Below are positions 48,302-61,000 of a stretch of DNA of 64,000 bases, in pieces. Below the pieces are notes generated by a model. It made no database searches. It was not told the DNA's origin and worked only from the letters and a program-made list of their open reading frames with translations. The position numbers were made by a program, and so were the translations under genes. The stretch lies in assembly GCA_905221615.1 (NCBI GenBank), contig CAJNDT010006138.1:265501-329500 (forward strand), given 5' to 3'. Origin of the DNA: Symbiodinium sp. CCMP2592. Its lineage: Eukaryota > Sar > Dinophyceae > Suessiales > Symbiodiniaceae. The first letter of the stretch is position 1. Each line of letters opens with the position of its first letter.

Positions 48302-51300
48302 AAATATGTATATATGTATAGACTAGAAAGAATGCAACCTAGCAAAACACAGCGGGTAGGGATTTCGTACCAACTTTCACTCGTCCTGGTTTTCTGGTGC
48401 CGTAAACCCTGAGCCCGCAACCCTAAACCAAGGTCATGCCCAAGAAACTGTCGCGGGGTTCCATCCGCTAATGCTTTGGTCCCGAACTTTGGAGTTTTAG
48501 TCGTAAGCCTGCACGGCTATTCGAGGGACTTTAATAGGCGTTTACAAGGCCTCAGGTGGCAGGGACTATAATGTGGGCTTCATTACCGCTGTGTAGGTCG
48601 AGGGTTTGCGGTTGAATTTTAAGCTCCAACTGTAGTTTATGTGCAGACGGCTCATTTTAAAGTGTCGACGTGGCGGGGTTATAGTGCCAAGGAAGACGTT
48701 CCACACCCGCAAAGCTCTAAACCCTCAGACTCCAAACCCCCGAAGCCTGAAACTTAAATCCAAAACCCTGCACTCTGAAACCTCAACCCCCTCAACCCTA
48801 AACCCTAAAGCCCTAAACACTCACCCCGACCCTTAAAGCCCCCAAAAAGAGGATCTGGAAGCGGCTGAGCCCGGGACAAGGTTCGCCATCGAGAAAAGCT
48901 TGGAAGCGGATGCGTCAAAGCCTAAAACAACTGCTTGGGCCAAAAGCTGCGCGGTTTAGGGGTGGGTTTGGGGTTTAAGGTTTATGGTATGTGTGGTTGA
49001 ATGTTTACGGTTTAAGGTTTTAGGGTCTAGGGTGTTTTTTGAAATTCATGGGGATGGGGATATGGGGTTAAGGATGTCGCCTCGGAGAGTGGGGCACCCT
49101 TGAACTGTTAAACCCCCCTTTGATCCAGAAGACGCCCTGGGTTTCTTTTGGATGTAAAGTAAAGCCTAGGGAGTGCAGGGTTGCGGCAAAAGAGAATACA
49201 ACCTGAAGGCACAAGACGGAAGGAATGCTAAGCAACCACTTCGTTCTGTTCAATAACGCCAGAAATGTTTTGGGATGTTTCTCGTCCTGCCTCCCTCCTT
49301 CCCATCCATGCCTGGTTGACACGTCTGAGCTGTGCAGCTTTGGGGTCTGTAGTTCCCAGGCCTAAAATGGCCAACCTTTGACGATGACAGCTTCTTTGTA
49401 CCCCATGGGCCCAAGTACCTAACAAGCATATACTCTCCGAAATTCTAACCTACATAACTAATTATTGGGTCCTTTGGACCCTTCCCAGAGATCCCAATAC
49501 CCTTTAATTAAGGAATATACCTTAAATCATAATATTAACCCCCCTATAATTTAAGGTATATTCCTTAACTAAGGGGTATTGGGTTCTCTGGGTTGGGGTG
49601 TACACCAACAAGGTAGGTCACAGTACTCAGCTACTAAGCTACCCTCAGCCCCTGCTCCGAAACTCCGAAGCCCGAACTCCCAACCCCTGGCCTAATTAGT
49701 TTAGGGTTTAGGGTTTAGGGGTTTGGGGCTTAGGGTTTAGGGTTTAGTTGGGGCGTTTATAGATCCTAATCCCTAGACCGAATGCCCGCAGTCCCATGAG
49801 TTAGAGGTTATGTAGGCTTTCGGGCAGTCTGTAGGGCCGTCAACAAAACGCCGCCGGGAACACACGAGGTCTCGATCGTCCTCGGCTGGGGGGGCTCTTC
49901 GTGTGTGTAGTTTCGGCGCCTCAATTAGGTAGAACAGGGCTGTATGTTGTTTCATATGTGCTTCAACAAGGTGCTATAGGGACTTTCCAGGGCCTGCTGT
50001 ATTGGCCTTAGCAAGGAGAATAGTGCTTTTTGGGGAAGGCTTTATTTCAGTTGGAGGAGTGCACGGGCAGAGCTGGTACGCATAGAGCAGCGTCTTGAGA
50101 GTGGTGGGCTGGGGCTTTAGGGCTTTAAGCAGTTTAGGATTGGGTTAAGATTTTCGGACTCACGGCTCTGCCGGGTTGAAGGGGTTTGGGCACATCGCAG
50201 CACGGTTCTAAACTCTGAACCGCTTCCGCACAAAAACATGCTCTCCAACTGCTCAGAAACATCTAGGAAGAACTTCTGGGAGCATGTAAACCCTCAACCC
50301 TGGATGCCCTAAACTCTAAACCCTACCCTTAACCCTAAAGCCTAAACCCACACTGTGAACTCCTGAGTTTGGGTAGCTACCTATCACCCCGCTTACTAAG
50401 TCCCCTGACCCGAAAGTAAAATCCACGCCCTCGGCCCTGATAGGTCCCTTTAAAGGGGCCCTTAAACGAACCCTAAGAACTCCATTTGCCAAGTCCCCTG
50501 ATCCTCTAAGTAGGCATCTTCAACTCAACAGTGGGAAGTCCAAACCCGCTAAATCCGCAAAGCTGAACGTGAAGGGCTAGAAGGCCTCAAAAGCACCTAA
50601 AAGATTAGGGTTTTAGTGCTTCAGGTTTTAAGGTTTTGGGGCTTTTGCAGGGTTGAGGGGCTTGCGGTTTAGGGTTCAGGCGTTTAGGGGCTTAGATTTT
50701 AAGGGCCTATTCCTAGAAACCCTCACCACAGCTTAGGGTTTAGGGTTTAGGGTTTTGGGTTTAGGGTTTAGGGTTCTTACATTAACCCCAAACCCCGATT
50801 TCCGAACCTCGTGATCCCGAAGCCGTGAAAACCCAAATTCAGGAGCCCTCAAAAAGCAAGCTAACCAAAGCAACAGAACCTTACCTCTCTTCTTCAGCAA
50901 CCGGGCCCCAACAAGTTCCATCTTTCTAAGATAGAGCTATTATATAAGGCCAAAAAAAGTTTAAAGCTTCCCCGGTCACCATCTAAGTTACAAACCCCCG
51001 TTTGAACCCAAAAACCTTTGCCAGGCTGCGTGGTCCAGGAGGATGGCTAAAATCTCGTCGAGGCGAAGACCTCTGCTTCTGTAACCAAGGAAAAAGTTCG
51101 TGAGAACTACCGATCTTTGGGTGTGGGACAGGCTAAGGGACTTAGGCGTTTGAGGTTTAGGGTTCAGAGTTTCGGGTTAGGGGTCTCGGAGATAGCTAAC
51201 CAGTGGTTTTGGGGGTTCCCTTGGCTTTTTGGCTCCTTATTTAATAGGGATTATCATCATCCCTGGCTCCTTAGCTCCCCCAATATCAATGGTTAGTTGT

Positions 51301-53788
51301 GTATAGTTACATGTTTGCTTCGGTTTAGCGTAGGGTCTAGCGGTCAGGGCTTCGGGTTTAGGCTTCAGGGCTCGGGGAGACTAGGGTAGACAAGTTTAGA
51401 CTTTGGGAAGTTGGTTTGAATTTGCGATGCACGGCTTTGAAACTCAGGTTTCGGATCGTTTGGGTTTTGGGGCTTACAAAGCTCTGCTGCGGCTTTCGCT
51501 CTCGGCCCTAAGCCCTAAACTAGGCACCTGGCGTCTTGACCAGCATTCGGGGCTTTTGCAGTAGGGTCGACGAAAAGGACCGTAGTAACTAGAATAGGGT
51601 TTGGGGTTTAGGGCATAGAGTTCAATAGAAGAATGTATCCCCCATAAACCCATCTTAGTAGCTCTTCTGGCTAATTCAAAAGAGTGTCCCAGTGAAGGTG
51701 TAGAGTCCATGTCAAGTTAGGAGCTAACGATCAAGACTATAACAAAAGTACAGTAACAGTCAACCACATATCCTGGGATACCCAGTAACCTAAGAATACA
51801 AAGGCCTCTCTTTTTGGTATTGGGTAACTTTATAAGGAACCTAGGACTACAAAAAGGGAATAAGGGTACTACCGGGCATCCTAATATCTGCGGCACCTAC
51901 GACCCCAAACTGCAACCCCGGCTCTGGACACTTCTGCCGAAAAGGCCCACTACAGTAGAAGCCAGAAAGTTGGAATATTATTATCGTAACCCCTTCTATG
52001 GTAAATTATAGGGTATCCTACCATGAATCCATATTCCAACGTTCTGGAGTTCCCTATATGAGCTTCTTTTTCGTCTAAAGGGGCTTATAAGGGAACCTGA
52101 ACCCTAAGAAAGGGAATAAGGGCCTACTCCGGGTCCTAGATTATGAGCTTCTGACAACTAAGGGCTCCTTCTGTTCTTTGGTCCGCCACGATGGATCCTC
52201 AACTCCCTGCTATTAGCATCCCTTCTTCCGTGAGGCTCCGAAACCGCTGAATTGAGCAAGTTTTCAGAATCGCAGGGAATCTGCACGGTTCTGTGCTCTT
52301 GTGCAGCAGCCGGTCGGCCAAACTGCTTGAAACATAAACTCTGTGCGATCAGGTGCCTGAAGTTCATCGCTCATCCCAAGGTTGCAGTCAGCTGCCCCAA
52401 AAATGCAGACGACTCGAGGGCCGTAAACAAGTCTGAATGCCGCACCGGGTGCCTTGTGAAAGCAAAGCTCTTGCCAGCACGAGGGCACGCCAAGTCGTGT
52501 TGGTAATGGCCGTTGCCGAGGCAGTGCTTGCAGGAGAGGATCTGTTGCAGCGCGGAGGATTACGTCTCAGACGGAGAGTAGGCAGTCAGGGAAGGTTGGT
52601 TGAATGGAAACGGGTTCCTGATCCCAAGTAAGGCAGCGAGGACTAAAGGTTTTGCGAACTCGGGGTGATGAGTGACATTAGTTGCTTTCGATTTAGCCTT
52701 TACCATACCCCCTTAGAACCATGATGAAAATAATGGTTTTAATATTCTCTTGGGTTTTATATGAACAAAAACAAAAAGCTAAGTCCTAAGGAGACTATAG
52801 TTGAAGGAATACCATGTTGTCTTCAACTGATGAACTCCAGAGTGACTATACTAGGATACCCAGTAACCTAAGAATACAAAGGCCTCTCTTTTTGGTATTG
52901 GGTAACTTTATAAGGAACCTAGGACTACAAAAAGGGAATAAGGGTACTACCGGGCATCCTAGTATACCATGGCTCTGAGGCATTGGCTAACCATGCATTT
53001 CCTGGCATCCGCATGCCTCCACTGCGAGAGATTTGGGCGCACGGCTCAGGCTTAAAGACCGGTCACGGGGATTTCGGACTTAAGGATTAGGGTGTAGGAT
53101 TCGAGCTATCCTGCAGCGAATTGGATCAACAAAGCCTTCGTTGGCTTCGGGCTAAGGCTTCTGGGCCACATGAAAATTTTGCAATTTAAACCCTAAACCT
53201 GAACCTTTGACTTGGGTTCCTGAGGGCTCAACATGAGGAACGCACTGAGGCCATTTGCCCATATAATTATGCCAGTCATGATGGTTGCTCATCAACCGAA
53301 ATCAAAAAAGGCACTCCCCCTTCAAACCTTGGCCAATACTCATAACAGGAACCGCAAGCTAACGACCTGCAATCCGAAACCGTCAACCCTCAACACACAT
53401 GCACAGCCCTTGCTGCAGAACGAACACTGAACCCCCTCTCCGAACCCCTAAACCCTAAGCCCTAAACCCTAAAACCCTCTAACGCCCAAATTTTTACAGT
53501 ATGGTACGCCCTGGCGGCGTGTATTTTCGTGTGTTCATGTTTTCACCTGCGTTCGCAGATGGCAAGCTTAGCAAGCTTTTCACTTCCAACCACATTGTTT
53601 TAGATGCATACAAATACGACGTGTTGTGAATTGTTACTTTGAGTTTCCACGAAACCATTGACATGACCTGACCGAATACTTGTCCGAGAGATAAAGTACA
53701 GGACAATCGTTCAAAAGAGATCCCGAAGGTGGAGGGCATAAGGGCACGGCCTTAAGGTGTGGCTGTGGGCACGGAGGCCTGGAGGCCT

Positions 53789-53826
<38 letters not shown>

Positions 53827-54999
53827 CGCAAAAAAAAAAAAAAAAAAAAAAATTGTGGGCTGCTCTCTGGTAATTTTTTTTTTTTTTTTTTTTTTTTTTG
53901 GCGCCCCCCCCCCCCGCAGGCAGGACCTTATGGACGGAGATCCGGAGGTAAGCAGGGTATGTCTGGGGCCTTCGGCCTTTGGCATTCCAGTTCCCGCACT
54001 ACGCGATCATCTCAAGCTTTCCAGTGTGCCACCAATCCTGTCCTATCAAATGAAACATCCCTCCATGAACAACTGGGAAAGCGGCTCCCACACGTGAAAA
54101 CGGTGACATTACTTACGGATGACACTTATACATGATAAAAGTATGATGGGTAATACATTCTATCATTCTACACGTTAAAAAATGGGAATGACGTCCTTGT
54201 ACCGCGACTCATGGTGACCTGGTCTCTACACCCCCAATTATGATGGTCCAAACCGTCTAAGAAGATGATGGGTGGCGAACCCACAACCCGACACTGAGAG
54301 TCGTGATTGGCTTCCAACATTCCAAAACATCGTACAAAATGTTGGGCCCTCATCCGCAAGCTCGGACAATGAAAGATAAGTTGCGAGCCACAACATACTT
54401 GTGACATTTGGGGTGGAACATAGATACTTACCTACAAGCCAACCTTGGTAGACAGATGTTAGTTTATACCTACATATATATATATATATATATATGTGTA
54501 TATACATGTTGATGTATGTGCGTAGATTTGATATATACATGCAGACATACATACACACCTACATATGGATGTGTATGTCAACATACACACATGCTCATGC
54601 CTTTCCAAAGCTTATAAACACATACATATATGTATTCTATATATACATACATGGGTACATACATATATATGTATCACGGAAACATGTGCATTGTTTCCGC
54701 AATACACATGCAAACCCATTTATATGCAACGAGTAGGCATTTAGGCAGCTACAGGCTCAAACAAGAAAATGGACGGCCTCAGGCTCCTATCCCAAATCCC
54801 GCAGCGGCATGGTGGGTGAAGGATGGCGAATATCAAGTCTGTGCGTAAGCACGGCCTCCATACCTGTACATATATACAGCTAGACACACAAATATACGTT
54901 TAGACAGAAACACACGATGCACTGTGGAAGCTCATGCATACCTGTACCATACGTATGCAAGTTCGTGCACTTTGGAAGCCCATGCATACATACACACAG

Positions 55000-55031
<32 letters not shown>

Positions 55032-58000
55032 AAGTACATGTCTTTATATATATATATATGTATGTCGAGGAATATTATGTGATGTACATGCGAGTACCTG
55101 TGTATGTAACCGGGGAGCCTAATGCAGTTACAGTGTGGAAGCTCATGCATACCTGTACCATACGTATGCAAGTTCGTGCACTTTGGAAGCCCATGCATAC
55201 ATACACACAGATATATATGTATAAGTACATGTCTTTATATATATATATATATATACATGTCGAGGAATATTATGTGATGTACATGCGAGTACCTGTGTAT
55301 GTAACCGGGGAGCCTAATGCAGTTACACTTTCCATCTAAACTGGAACCTTGGAAGGGTATCATGGGCGGATGAGTTTACATACATACATTCATACATACA
55401 TACACACACGACTTTCCGTGCATCACGGTGATATGTAATTTAATCGTAATTGGGTGAATGATCGCGAACAAGAGGTCTCAAATAGAACGACTGAAAAACA
55501 TGCCCAATTACACCGTAAGCCAATCCCTAAAAGGTATGGCTCCCTGCCAGAACTGCAAATCACAATAGGGACACCGGAAAAAAGAAGGCCAGAGTCTGAA
55601 AACTTTGGCACATATCACGGGCGACATTTATCCAATAAAGATATATGGTGACTAGCAAACCCAAGTACCCAAAATGATGATGTGTGTCCAGAGCATCCAA
55701 ACTCTACTGGAAGATATTTGGCCGAAACCGAGGCCACACAAGGATGTGATGGGCCAATGCCCCTGAGGAGTTCGACGAGTGGCGGAACCACAACTGGATC
55801 CTCAAATCGGTCACTGTTTTCCCAAATACACGCAGCTTAGGAGATGTTGCACTTTCAATCAAATGCTTCAGTGAACTGAAGAAATGACGGGTGGCAAACC
55901 CAAAAACTCTTTCAAAGGTGGAAAGCCCCTTAAAGCTTGACACCTGTAGGAATATAGATATCCCGTTCCCCACGACTTCAGATGCGGTATGCTGCAGCCT
56001 ATGCCACAATTTCATTCCCCAGTGCAAGACGTGATATATACAAGAAGTTGCAAATCAACATTAGTATGCACATACAAATATGGGCCTGTAATGGGTCCTA
56101 CTCTCTTTAGATATATGTATGTATCGTATGATTCTACATGCTCGTACAGAGTTAGAATCAGAAAATGTTGATGTATGGTTGCATCCATGCAGGAGCACAC
56201 ATGTACTCCTACGCGACATGTCAGTCTGCATATACACATTGACACATTGACATAATTACATACCTATATTCATACACACATATGTATGGGCTAGGTTTGC
56301 ATGTGGATAATATCAGCAACAAATGTTCTTATAACCGTTTATCCTGATCTTGATATGCGTGTTACGGGCGAATGGTAGAGATGAAGAATTGCGTGCATGT
56401 CCTTTTCGGTCCTGAGTTTAGTGGAGCGAGACAGCTTTCGCAGCAGTAACAGCATCTATTAAAACTCGAGAAAAAACACGAGATTCCTCGAAAATGCACG
56501 CCGCCACGGCGTACCAGTCTCAATTTTTAATACAGAAAAAGGCAACCCGTGGGCCTCGAAAGGTTGCCTAGAGCTCGGGCTGTTTCGACCAATGCCTGTG
56601 CGAGGAGAGGGCCGCAGAAGGGTAGCAACCGTTCTTTTTGGGGCTTGGGGCTTAAGTTTCCAGTTTAGGGTTGTTCAGGGTTTAGGGTTTAAGCTTTTAG
56701 GGTGAGGAGGTAAGGGTTTAGGGGTTTAGGGTTTAGAAAATAGGGTTTATGACTCGAAACTCGAAAGCCCAAACTCTGAACCCCCGGACCGCTTTTAAGC
56801 CCTCGGGTTAAGGGTGTATCATAGGGGCCTTAACAATTACTAGTAGATTAGGCTTTTGGGCCCCAATCGTATTGGTAAGTATGTAAACCCCTACATCTCA
56901 GTTGGCCCAAAACCCAAGGAAATAAAAGTTGAAACTTTCAGAATCGACTACCTTATAAGAACCTCAAAAGTTGAAAAGTTGAGCTTGCAGCCAAGAAGAC
57001 ATTATCTAGGCCCCTAATATAGAACCCTATTATAGATCCCTTCTAGACCCCTTTAAGGATACCTTTAAAAGGAACCCTGGGTAGTTATTTCGGCCCCAAG
57101 CCCGTCCTCGACGTTGTAGGATTCCAGCAGCAGGGGTCTGAAAAGCCTGAGCGCGCAGCCGTAAGTGATTGTTTCAGAGTTCAGGGTTTAGGGCTTAGGG
57201 GTTTCGGGGTTTATGGGGTTTATGGGGTTTAGGAGTTTAGGGGTTTCGGGGTTTCGGGGTTTAGGGGTATCGGGGTTTAGGGTTTAGGGGTTTCAGGGTT
57301 TAGGGGGTTTAGGGTTTCAGGGTTAGGAGTTTCGGGGTTTAGGGCTAGGTGTTAACGGTCTTGGTGTATGTTGTGGTCTAGTTATACCAAGGAGCCCTAA
57401 GCAATAATATTGGTAACAATTCGGGCTTCTATATTAAGATATTGCTTTGGGCTTGTCCTCTCTTCCAATAGACAGGGCTCAGGGTTTGGGTTTTAGGTTC
57501 AGGGTTTAGGGTCTTTCCTCAAATAGTGTACCCTAGCCTAGTCCTTATGAAGAATCACTACTGTAACCGACTTGTCTGCTAGTCTTCATCAGGGACGTCT
57601 CATTCGTCTATACCACGCCCAAGACACGTAGCTCTCTGCTTGTAGACCCCGTAAGAGAGGCGATGTTGATAATCAGGCCTGAACACTTGTAGACCCTATT
57701 ATAACGAGAGGTGAGTTTGGTAATCAGGGGTCTGCTCCCTGCCTGAAGCCCTCAATCTCAAAGCTAAACGTAGAGTCCTCAATCCCCAACTTCTGAAGCA
57801 TGCCTTCGCTTCACGCCCTAGCACCGGCCAAACCAAGTTGTGCAAATTCTTTCTGAACCCTGAGACGGTTCAGGTTTTGGCTTCAGGGCAATAGCTGTGA
57901 GCTTCGAAGTTGGCTATTCCCCAGACGGAAGGAGAAGGAGGGTCTTAGTCGTTTTAGGACTCTAACTAAACAACGGGCCCGCCTGCACAGCAGCTGCTTG

Positions 58001-61000
58001 CTTTCCTCCTGTATGAGACATGGCTTTCGCTACTGCTGCTGCTGCTGCTGCCAACATCACTCCAAACTCAACAACCTCAACTTCGAACCCACATGCTATA
58101 TTAGCACTTACGTTCTTCAACCTGGAACTATACTATAGCACGCGCTGCAAACCCGCCAAGGTTCTGCAATGGTTGTGGAGCTTTCGTACGGGGGCTTCTC
58201 AAAGGTCCCTTGTTTGCGCTTTACTAGCAAGCCTAGTATGTCAGCTCCGTCTTTGCTCCGTTGCTGAACCACCGAAGGCTTCAACGCCCGGTCCGGGGAA
58301 CTCTAAACCCTAAACCGGTCCTGGAAAAGCATGTTCGAGGGCACATCGTAAAAGAGAAGGTTCGTGACGGCCGCCACGACGTTGAGAACCAGCTCCTGAT
58401 GGCGGGTAGTCAACATTAGGGTGCCCTTTGGGGTACACTAAATATTAGGTGCCGTATCATTTTCGGGACCCAAATAGGGAGCATAATTTTGACAACCTCC
58501 CTGATGCGCTTGGATGCCACTGCGGGCTGAAACAAACCCGAACACACGAACGGTGATGGCTACTACGGTTACTACTAGTGCTGCTTTGCATCCTTGTTTA
58601 GTGATTGGTATACAATGATTTGTTTGATTGCATGTAAGGCAATTTAAGCCTACAGCTCTGAATGCCACCAGCGCCTCTAACCCCGGAAGGCCTTGCCCGC
58701 AACACCCAACGCCCTGCCACCGCCTGGGACTCATAGGATCATGCAATTCCCAATTCTGTAATCGCTAGCCGACACACTGGACTTTACAAGTTTCCAAGTC
58801 TCCAACAGCTAAACCGCACCAAAATCCCCAAGAAAGCATCGCAAACCGCTGAAGCCTCGTCATCGCCTAACCTCCCTAAACCCTAAAGGAACTCCTACAC
58901 TAAACCCTTGAACCCTAAACCCTAAAGGCCTTAAGCGCTAAAGGAACTCCTACACTAATACCTAAATCTGAACCCCGAAACCCCAAATCTGGTGAGACCC
59001 TGACCTAAAAATCCGATGCCTTCCGCTTTGAGCGAGTCTGTTCATGCCCTAACCCCCTAAGCCCTAAACCCTAATCCCAAACCCGAACCCCCTAAGCCCT
59101 AAACCTCTAAACCCTAAACCCTAACACCCTAAGCTCTGAGCCCTAAACCCGAACCCTAAACCCGAACCCCCTAAGCTTAAGGTTGGGGGTTCTCGGGGTT
59201 TCAGGTTCTGAGGCTCCGGGCTTAAGGATTCGACTTCAGGGCTTCGGCCTACTTAAAAGATCATGGGACCTACTTGGAGGGTCGGGGGACTTAGTAACTG
59301 GTTATTTTATAGACTTATAAGTACCTTAACCCCAATTAGGGTCCCTTTTAGGGTACTTATAAGTCTACTTACTACCTACTTACTAACTACCCCGACCCTC
59401 CAAGTAGTAACTCCGGGCTTAAGGTTTAGAGTTTCGGGCTAGGGCCTACTTAAAGGATCATGGGACTTAGTAACTAGGGTTATTGGGGTGACTATACTAT
59501 AAACTACTTATAACCCCAATTAAGGGGCTTATAACTATAGTTACTGAGTCCCATGATCCTCCAAGTAGGCTTCAGATTGAACGATTGGAGCCAAGCGTCC
59601 TCGCTGTCGCTGATCCTCTTCGCGCCCAACATGTCCAGCAAAGGGTCAACGACCGCACTGCAACAGGGGCACGCCATGCATGCGGGCTTATAAATATCAG
59701 GTTCCACTTGCAGGTATCCCATTTTGACATCCAACGTAGGCACTCAGCGATGTAAGCTCACCACGACCTTGAATACAAAAACTACATCATATCGGGCTTG
59801 GCAGTTTAAGATTAGGGAAGTGGTTGCCCGGTTTCTGGATAGGGTTGTTGAGGTTTCAGAGAGGAGGCCTCAAAATCGTTGACAAGCCGAACGTCCATAC
59901 TGTAAAAGCCTACATACACCCTTAAACCCAAACCCTAAAGCTATAATCACGTCAGAGCAGAACCTCAAAAACAACAGACTGCAACCAGTTTGCAACACCC
60001 TGCAGCACAAAGATCCTAAAGATCCTTCAAAATGCAGACCTCACACCTCCACAGTTTGTGCAGTCCTGACAATTCAGGGTCCGTTGTCGGAGCTCTTGTA
60101 GAAAGGATCATACACTTTGAGGTCCGTACTGGATCCCCTCAATCTGCGAGTCCCTAATGGCCCTAATACAGCTAGAGATACGTTTCAGGCACCTTGCCAG
60201 CCTAATGTATCCCCATAGCACGATGCAAAGGAAAGACCAACCTGTTGCCTCAGATTCATGCGCGAGGAGCAGTGCTCAAACACTGAAAACCGAAACATCC
60301 CAGCCAAAGCTTCGGTCACGGTTCAGGGCTTAGGATGGCGTCGTGCTTCGGGTTTTAAACCCCAACAGCGGTTCGACTTTTCCAAAGGAAGCCCTCAAAT
60401 CCCAAAACCCTAACATTCCCAACACCACAACCCGAAATCCTACAGCTCCCTAAAGGGAACCTTGAAGGAACCCCGAAATCCTACAGCTCCCTGAGTGTAA
60501 CAACTATACTGAACTTAGAACCCTAGCAAAAAATATGATTCTAGCTGTTTCTTAGGGATTATACTAACCCAAAATTAAAAAATATTTCTAAATACCCCTA
60601 AGACTAAAAAGGCCTCTCTTTTGGTATTGGGTAACTTTATAAGGAACCTAGGACCACAAAAAGGGAATAAGGGTACTACTGGGCATCCTAGCTGAGTGTA
60701 CCAGGAGGCTCGGCCTGGACGCTGCCAAGGTGGCACCGGCATCCGGGCTGATGGCGATGTTCGCCAAGAGCCTGCAAGGGTAAAAGGAGGGACCCTGAAT
60801 AAGTACCCCTAGGGTTTAGGGTTTAGGGTTTAAGGTTTAGTGTTTAAGGTTTAGGGTTTAGGGTTGAGGGACCCTGAATAAGGACCCCTAGGTATATACC
60901 CTTAATATAGCTATTCTATACCCATGATATAGCAAAATTATAGGGTAGGGGTCCCCATTAAGATGTTCGCCAAGAGCCTGCAACATCTAACCAATGGTTT

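Larger units (their letters stand above)
46900..48620. other. Intronic stretch without recognised gene
   Basis: Telomere-like fragments, a run of short AT trinucleotides (about 47330-47440), MITE B copy 6 and the (TA)n(TG)n tract. Two related ~60-bp segments (CGCACTCTAAATCC...CTCC at about 47801 and about 47858) form a small duplication. No convincing exon found. Confidence 0.4.
53480..56540. other. AT-rich block lacking telomere-like repeats
   Basis: Over ~3 kb the TTTAGGG/CCCTAAA background stops. Instead there are ATATAC-type microsatellites (e.g. 54475-54500, 54993-55030, 55235-55257), the 211-bp duplication and the homopolymer hairpin. A minus frame at 55704-56027 (FGFATRHFFSSLKHLIESAT) partly resembles one at 54238-54400 (GFATHHLL), suggesting diverged copies of one repeat. 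No gene recognised. ARMC2 exon 56595-56555 lies at its right border. Confidence 0.5.

Noticed and set aside
49773-49955. 60-codon minus frame
   Set aside because: No coding bias, non-ATG start, lies within repeat-rich intron.
53634-54097. Frames with poly-Gly, poly-Pro and poly-Lys
   Set aside because: Translation of G, C and A homopolymers.
60702-60779. Plus-strand exon reading AAKVAPASGLMAMFAKSL with a GTAAAA donor
   Set aside because: The minus strand gives the ARMC2 exon in correct phase with its neighbours; the plus frame is its shadow.
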